A stretch of DNA of 34,242 bases from Chloroflexota bacterium (GTDB lineage: Bacteria; Chloroflexota; Anaerolineae; Anaerolineales; Villigracilaceae). The first letter of the stretch is position 1; every line of letters starts with the position of its first letter. The translations under genes and the position numbers were made by a program. This document shows, one piece after another, positions 29,977 to 34,242 of this stretch. Under the pieces are notes generated by a model. It was not told the DNA's origin, did no database searches, and saw nothing but the letters and a program-made list of their open reading frames with translations. Location of the stretch: positions 1 through 34,242 of the forward strand of contig JACRLC010000052.1 of assembly GCA_016235425.1 (NCBI GenBank), read 5' to 3'.

Positions 29977-31734
29977 ATGCCCACATCATTGGTTGAAGGC
30001 GACTCTCTATTGGCAGTGGACGTCGGCGCGGCCACCACGCGCGCCGTGCTTTTCGACGTTGTGGAAGGCGGATACCGATTCGTTGCATCTGGCCAGGCGC
30101 CATCCACAGCGGAAGCGCCATTTAAGGACGTGAGCGAAGGGGCGCGCAACGCCATCGAGAATTTGCAGGCGATCATTGGCCGCGCCCTGCTCAATGGCAG
30201 CCGCGACCTCATTACACCGAGCCAGTCCAATGGGTCCGGGGTGGACGCGTTTGTCGCCACTTTATCCGCCGGGCCGACGATGAAAGCAGTCATTGTGGGG
30301 TTGTTGACAGACGTATCTTTGGAAAGCGCGCGGCGTCTCACCGAGACCATTTACGCGCGCATCGTGGACACGATGTCGCTGAACGATCACCGCAAATCCG
30401 AACAGCAGATTGACAGCCTTCTGCGCGTGCGGCCCGACATCGTCGTCATCACGGGCGGCACAGATGGCGGCGCGTCGCGTTCGATCCAAAAGATGTTGGA
30501 GCCGGTGGGGCTGGCAAGTTTCCTGATGCCGGCAGACAGGCGGCCGGCGGTGCTGTTCGCGGGCAACCAGAAAATGGAAAGCGAGATCAAATCGCTGGTC
30601 GGGTCGCTGGCTCCGTTGCTCCACTTCAGCCCGAACGTGCGTCCCTCGCTCGAAACCGAAGACCTCGACCCCGCGGCACGCGAGTTGGCGCGCCTTTTTG
30701 TGAACGTCCGCAAGAAACAGATCAAGGGCGTGGATATGCTGGATATTTGGTCACACGGACATATCCTGCCGACGGGTTATGCCGTTGGCCGTATGATGCG
30801 CTTCTTGAGCAAGGTTTACAGTTCGACCAAGGGAATCCTGAGTGTGGATATCGGCGCATCGGCCTCCGTAATCTCAGCCGGGTTCAGAGGCAAATCCACG
30901 CTGGGCGTTTACCCGCAATTCGGCCTCGGCGAGAATTTGCCCGGCCTGCTCAACTACACAACATTGGAAGACATATTGCGCTGGTCGCCGCTCGATATTC
31001 CCAGCGATGCTCTGCGCGATTATCTTTATCAAAAATCCCTGTATCCTTCCGCCATCCCGGCCACAAAAGAGGACCAGGCTCTCGCCCAGGCGGTTTCGCG
31101 CCAGGCGTTATATCTCGCCATGCAAACGGCGCGGCGCGACTTCCCGCGCACCGCTTCAACCTTGAAATCGGGCCTGCTTCCGTTATTTGAACCGATCCTT
31201 GCCGGAGGAGGCGCGCTCAGCGACTCGAACCGTCCCGGTGATGGACTGCTCCTTTTGCTGGATGCCCTCCAGCCCATCGGCGTCACAACGGTCATCCTGG
31301 ACCAAAACAACCTGCTCCCATTGCTTGGAACGGCCGCGGCCCGAAACAATTTGCTCCCTGTGCAAGTGCTGGACTCCGGCGCGTTCCTGAGTGTTGGCAC
31401 TGTGGTCGCGCCGGTGGTCTCCACTACGTACGGCGCGCCCATCCTGCGCGCCAAATTGGAATACGACAACGGCACGGAAGCGCGCGTGGATGTCAAGTTC
31501 GGCAGTCTCGAAACCCTGCCCCTGCCGAGCGGCACAGCCGGAAAACTGACCTTCCAACCCATGCGCGGCGTGGATGTTGGATTCGGCCCGGGTCACGGAG
31601 GCACATTGCCGGTCAGCGGCGGCGCGCTGGGTGTGGTCTTCGACGGGCGCGGCCGTCCGCTTAATCTTCCGGCAGATGGCGTGCGCCGCCGTGAATTGAT
31701 CAAAAAGTGGCGCTGGACGCTGGGAGGCGAATAA
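29977..31734 (+). CDS. MutL-type ASKHA protein (glutamate mutase L family)
   Basis: 585 residues, close to the usual size. It carries two phosphate-binding motifs of the actin/Hsp70/hexokinase fold: LLAVDVGAATTRAVLFD (about 11-27) and ILSVDIGASASVISA (about 287-301). An adenosine-type motif PILAGGGALSD lies at about 406-416. The pattern matches the MutL proteins of B12-dependent glutamate mutase operons (PF13941), thought to be reactivases or chaperones. Here the neighbours are membrane proteins and not mutase subunits, although a B12 subunit and meaB lie 5 kb away on the other strand. It probably binds ATP and switches its partners; the partner is not known. Confidence 0.8.
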   Translation: MPTSLVEGDSLLAVDVGAATTRAVLFDVVEGGYRFVASGQAPSTAEAPFKDVSEGARNAIENLQAIIGRALLNGSRDLITPSQSNGSGVDAFVATLSAGPTMKAVIVGLLTDVSLESARRLTETIYARIVDTMSLNDHRKSEQQIDSLLRVRPDIVVITGGTDGGASRSIQKMLEPVGLASFLMPADRRPAVLFAGNQKMESEIKSLVGSLAPLLHFSPNVRPSLETEDLDPAARELARLFVNVRKKQIKGVDMLDIWSHGHILPTGYAVGRMMRFLSKVYSSTKGILSVDIGASASVISAGFRGKSTLGVYPQFGLGENLPGLLNYTTLEDILRWSPLDIPSDALRDYLYQKSLYPSAIPATKEDQALAQAVSRQALYLAMQTARRDFPRTASTLKSGLLPLFEPILAGGGALSDSNRPGDGLLLLLDALQPIGVTTVILDQNNLLPLLGTAAARNNLLPVQVLDSGAFLSVGTVVAPVVSTTYGAPILRAKLEYDNGTEARVDVKFGSLETLPLPSGTAGKLTFQPMRGVDVGFGPGHGGTLPVSGGALGVVFDGRGRPLNLPADGVRRRELIKKWRWTLGGE

Positions 31735-31736
31735 CC

Positions 31737-32792
31737 ATGCAGGCACCCGTTCATCACATCCTCGCCCTGACCACGATTGTCCGTGAACGCGTCCTGCCCG
31801 TCGCAGGAACCGTGACCGCGCGTTTGAATCAAAAGGTCAGTTCAGGGGATGTCATTGCAGAAGCAAACTGGGCGCGCGAACATATTTTGCTGGATGTAGC
31901 GCGCGCGTTGCGCGTGTCTCCGAACGCGGCAGATCGTCTTCTGAAGTGCAAAGTGGGCGATACGCTCGCGGCCAGTGCAGAAATTGCAGTGGGCAAAGGT
32001 TTGTTCCCGCGCAGTGTGCGCGCCCCGCGCGAGGGCAAGGTGGTCGCGGCGGGCGGCGGACAGGTTCTGATGGAAGTCGGTGAAACCAGGTTGGAACTGC
32101 GCGCCGGCATCCCCGGCACGATCATTCAGATCATTCCAGGACGAGGCGCGGTCATTCAAACCGCGGGTGCATTGATCCAGGGCGTTTGGGGAAACGGGCG
32201 CATCGATACCGGCCTGCTCGTCAGCCTTGTGGAAAAACCGGATGCCGTCCTCACTGCCAGCCGGCTGGACGTGAGCCTGCGCGGCTCGATCATTTTAGGC
32301 GGTTCCGTGAAAGATGCCGAAACCCTGCAAGCCGCGGCCGAACTGCCCATACGCGGTCTGATCGTTTCGAGCTTGCCCCCCTCGCTCCTGCATCTCGCAC
32401 GCGAGATGCGTTACCCGATCGTTGTCACAGACGGCTTCGGCACAATGAACATGAACTCTGCCGCCTACAAATTGCTCAGCACAAATGCCAAACGTGAAGT
32501 CACAGTCAATGCCGAGACATTCGACCGTTACACCGGAACGCGCCCCGAAGTCATTATTCCGCTTCCCATTTCACAGGATCCAACCGTGCCGCGCGATGTG
32601 GACACGTTCGCGCCCGGTCAACAAGTGCGTTTGAGACGACCACCCTCGGCGGGAGCGATCGGCACGTTGGTGAGCATCAAGCCCGGCCTGACCATCCTGC
32701 CCAGCGGACTGCGCGCGCACGCCGCAGAGGTCAAACTCGAGAGCGGTGAATTGGTCATCGCGCCTCTCGTAAACCTTGAAGTTGTGGGATAA
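31737..32792 (+). CDS. Beta-rich protein with barrel, Rossmann-like and KOW-like parts
   Basis: 351 residues in three parts. Residues about 15-160 hold two hammerhead or biotinyl-like beta pieces (VLPVAGTVTARLNQKVSSGDVIAEA and APREGKVVAAGGGQVLMEVG). Residues about 180-280 read like a small alpha/beta fold (IRGLIVSSLPPSLLHLAREMRYPIVVTDGFG). Residues about 300-351 look like an SH3/KOW-type barrel (FAPGQQVRLRRPPSAGAIGTLVSIKPGL). It has no signal peptide or helices, so it is cytoplasmic. The ATG at 31737 follows the MutL-like stop by two bases. The function is unknown, but it would fit an adaptor of the ASKHA protein. Confidence 0.65.
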   Translation: MQAPVHHILALTTIVRERVLPVAGTVTARLNQKVSSGDVIAEANWAREHILLDVARALRVSPNAADRLLKCKVGDTLAASAEIAVGKGLFPRSVRAPREGKVVAAGGGQVLMEVGETRLELRAGIPGTIIQIIPGRGAVIQTAGALIQGVWGNGRIDTGLLVSLVEKPDAVLTASRLDVSLRGSIILGGSVKDAETLQAAAELPIRGLIVSSLPPSLLHLAREMRYPIVVTDGFGTMNMNSAAYKLLSTNAKREVTVNAETFDRYTGTRPEVIIPLPISQDPTVPRDVDTFAPGQQVRLRRPPSAGAIGTLVSIKPGLTILPSGLRAHAAEVKLESGELVIAPLVNLEVVG

Positions 32793-32922
32793 TAGAAAAA
32801 AATTCGCGCTCCCGAGAAAGCATCGGGACGATGCAGCAGAGGTCGGACTCTGAGCGAAGACAAAGAGAAAGACCGCAGTCGAAGCGCATGTGTCATGACT
32901 TTGAAATTGAGGAGAGTGCTTC

Positions 32923-33459
32923 ATGTATGAAGGTGATGAATCCAACTTTGACGCCGCGCCCCCGGAAGAATCAAGCAATCGCACCTTCCTGATTGCCGCC
33001 GGAATCCTGGGTGGTATCGTATTGCTGTCCATTGCATGTCTCGCCGGATATGCCTTGTTGGTTGTGCCAGGGCAAAGACAGGCCGCGCAACAAGCCGCCG
33101 ACGCCAAAGCAACCCAGGATGCCCAGATCAACCAGGCTGTGACAGCCACCTTCGAGGCATCCATCTTCCCGACCCAGACCCTGCCTCCCACGCCGACCCA
33201 GGTGGTGGCACAGGCTTCGGCAACGAATACTCCCTTTGCCGTCACGCCCAGCCCTGACCCGGCCACTGCCACCGTTGCCGCAGCATTGACCCAGGCCGCC
33301 GCCGCCCAACTGACCGTCGTGCCAACGTCAACAGCCTTACCCGGCACAGGCTTCGCCGATGAATACGGCCTGCCAGGTCTCGTGGTCATGGCGATGGCAT
33401 TTATGGTTGTGATCCTGTTGGCACGCCGCTTACGCAGCGGCCCGACAATTTCAAAATAA
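32923..33459 (+). CDS. LPXTG-type surface protein with N-terminal anchor
   Basis: 178 residues. A 24-residue hydrophobic segment (about 23-48) follows an acidic, charged N-terminus. An Ala/Gln coiled piece and a Thr/Pro/Ala-rich linker (about 80-140) come next. The C-terminus has LPGTG (about 140-144), a hydrophobic stretch LVVMAMAFMVVILLA and a final RRLR, the full order of a sortase signal. The linker is typical of an exposed, flexible stalk. No sortase is in the window. A GGAG site precedes the ATG. It ends the operon before the terminator at 33479. A role as a membrane or surface spacer is inferred. Confidence 0.7.
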   Translation: MYEGDESNFDAAPPEESSNRTFLIAAGILGGIVLLSIACLAGYALLVVPGQRQAAQQAADAKATQDAQINQAVTATFEASIFPTQTLPPTPTQVVAQASATNTPFAVTPSPDPATATVAAALTQAAAAQLTVVPTSTALPGTGFADEYGLPGLVVMAMAFMVVILLARRLRSGPTISK

Positions 33460-33478
33460 GCAATCCCCGCAAATTATT

Positions 33479-33514
33479 GATGAGACGACAGTTAAACTGC
33501 CGTCTCATCTTTTT
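33479..33514 (+). terminator. Intrinsic terminator at the end of the operon
   Basis: GATGAGACG (33479-33487) pairs with CGTCTCATC (33501-33509). The inner CAGTT/AACTG extends the stem around one mismatch, and a run of T follows (33510-33514). It lies 20 bases after the stop of the LPXTG-type gene, close to the convergent LamG fragment. Confidence 0.8.
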
Positions 33515-33533
33515 ATATTCGTACAATCAAGAA

Positions 33534-34094
33534 TTATGGCGCTGGAGGCAGAGGTCCGATGTAAGTATCACGATGGGCCGTTACATGGTCAAAGAGCATC
33601 GTTCCGGCTGTGCCTGTATCCACGCCGCTCACAGCTCCCAATCGCAATTGGTTAATAAGCAAAGTATCATTATCCAAACCAGCAAGCGCCTCCATCTGAG
33701 TATCATCAATCCACAATTCAGCCGCGCCATTATTCACTCCGGCAAAAGAACCTGCCTGCCAGCTAACTTCAATAACATGCCAGTCATTACTAATGGCGTA
33801 TTTGCCCGTGTTCACATAGGTGCCATCGTCTTTACGCGTCTGCACCCTGAACTTGTATTCATTGTTCTCGCGCAAGAGTTCAAGGCGGATAATCTTATCG
33901 CCTGTGCCCGCGTACGCACCTTCGTAAATGTAGTGCGCTTTGCCGTTTACAAGTGTGAGGCTATTGGGGTTGAAGTAGAAACGCACATGATATTCGCTCT
34001 CATTGATGGGTGAATCGTAGTAGGCAATGATGGATGCGGTGTTGTCAATCAGGGCTTTTTGGTGATTACCCACAAGTCCGTATCCGACATTCAA
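33534..34094 (-). pseudogene. Truncated LamG/ConA-like domain fragment
   Basis: 186 residues read like the C-terminal part of a Chloroflexota concanavalin-like domain: ESEYHVRFYFNPNSLTLVNGKAHYIYE, VSWQAGSFAGVNNGAAELWIDDTQ and LRLGAVSGVDTGTAGTMLFDHV. The domain is a beta sandwich found at the end of large surface proteins. The reading continues upstream without a stop to about 34236, but only as repeat-like translation (GFHEFSRIGFKNPCELAKF). No good start was found; the TTG at 34094 is weak. It is best seen as a stranded 3' piece of a larger gene. It ends just before the convergent terminator. Confidence 0.55.
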
Positions 34095-34241
34095 AGCCTC
34101 AAAGCCAGAGCATTCTGCCGCAAATTTCGCTAATTCACACGGATTTTTAAAACCAATTCGCGAAAATTCGTGAAATCCGCGGCTGAGGTTTTGCTTTTTT
34201 TCTCTGAAATTGGCGGGCGTAAAAGATGTGGGTAATCACCA
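34060..34241. repeat. 15-bp inverted repeat around a repeat-like segment
   Basis: TGGTGATTACCCACA (34060-34074) is exactly the inverse of TGTGGGTAATCACCA (34227-34241). The 150 bases between are AT-rich and translate into similar repeat-like strings in more than one frame. The left arm lies inside the LamG-like fragment, the right arm at the window edge. Confidence 0.55.
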
Positions 34242-34242
34242 G

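Noticed and set aside
34147-34242. C-terminal end of another gene on the minus strand at the window edge
   Set aside because: The frame is open for 31 codons, but its end is made of the same repeat-like DNA and other frames are also open. It cannot be distinguished from repeat sequence without more contig.

Overview
The window reads as a chromosomal segment of an uncultured-type bacterium, most likely Chloroflexota (Anaerolineae-like). This is inferred from the mix of genes: a DUF951 protein, split half-size CHR transporters, a MutL-like ASKHA protein in a membrane-protein operon, and an LPXTG-type protein. The many short palindromic repeats of the 'CTTCGAC..GCTC' and 'CCCTCACCCC' kinds fit too. 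No rRNA or tRNA gene or CRISPR array was seen, so the taxonomy stays an inference.

Layout. (1) 1-4260 is an accessory block. It starts with the 3' end of a group II intron (domains V and VI), then a non-coding, AT-rich stretch, then a Yip1-like membrane protein, two tiny membrane proteins and an ABC-2 exporter (ATPase plus permease). An 18-bp near-identical motif lies on both sides of it. (2) 4272-10208, minus strand, is a surface-polysaccharide cluster: nucleotide-sugar dehydrogenase, nucleotide-sugar epimerase, Wzx-like flippase, SAM methyltransferase and GT4 glycosyltransferase. Two related terminal-inverted-repeat elements bracket the dehydrogenase gene. (3) 10489-16472 is mostly housekeeping: family 4 uracil-DNA glycosylase, RimI, TsaB and TsaE (tRNA t6A pathway), a MurG/MGDG-synthase-like glycosyltransferase, DUF951, a purine-type phosphoribosyltransferase, a GIY-YIG protein and TyrA. 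(4) 16707-20192 holds an alkylated-DNA methyltransferase, two half-size chromate-type transporters, a tandem Usp protein and a PIN-like toxin with a composite antitoxin. (5) 20321-25043, minus strand, holds MeaB, a GNAT enzyme, PRPP synthetase, Fpg and a coiled-coil membrane protein, plus a separate B12-binding mutase subunit. (6) 25240-33459, plus strand, is a tightly packed run of eight genes, mostly membrane proteins of no assigned role, built around a MutL-type ASKHA protein. It is the best candidate here for an undescribed system. (7) The right end holds a truncated LamG-like domain next to repeat sequence.

How the parts work together. Regions 2 and 3 are conventional operons with many 1- or 4-base start/stop overlaps. 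In region 6, four soluble-plus-membrane proteins overlap head to tail. They include one with a zinc ribbon and eleven tryptophan-leucine short motifs. They are followed by the ASKHA protein and a three-part beta-rich protein, which suggests a membrane-attached assembly driven or gated by an ATP-binding actin-fold protein. A second theme is the entry of short palindromic repeats into reading frames (Fpg, MeaB, RimI, probably the epimerase).
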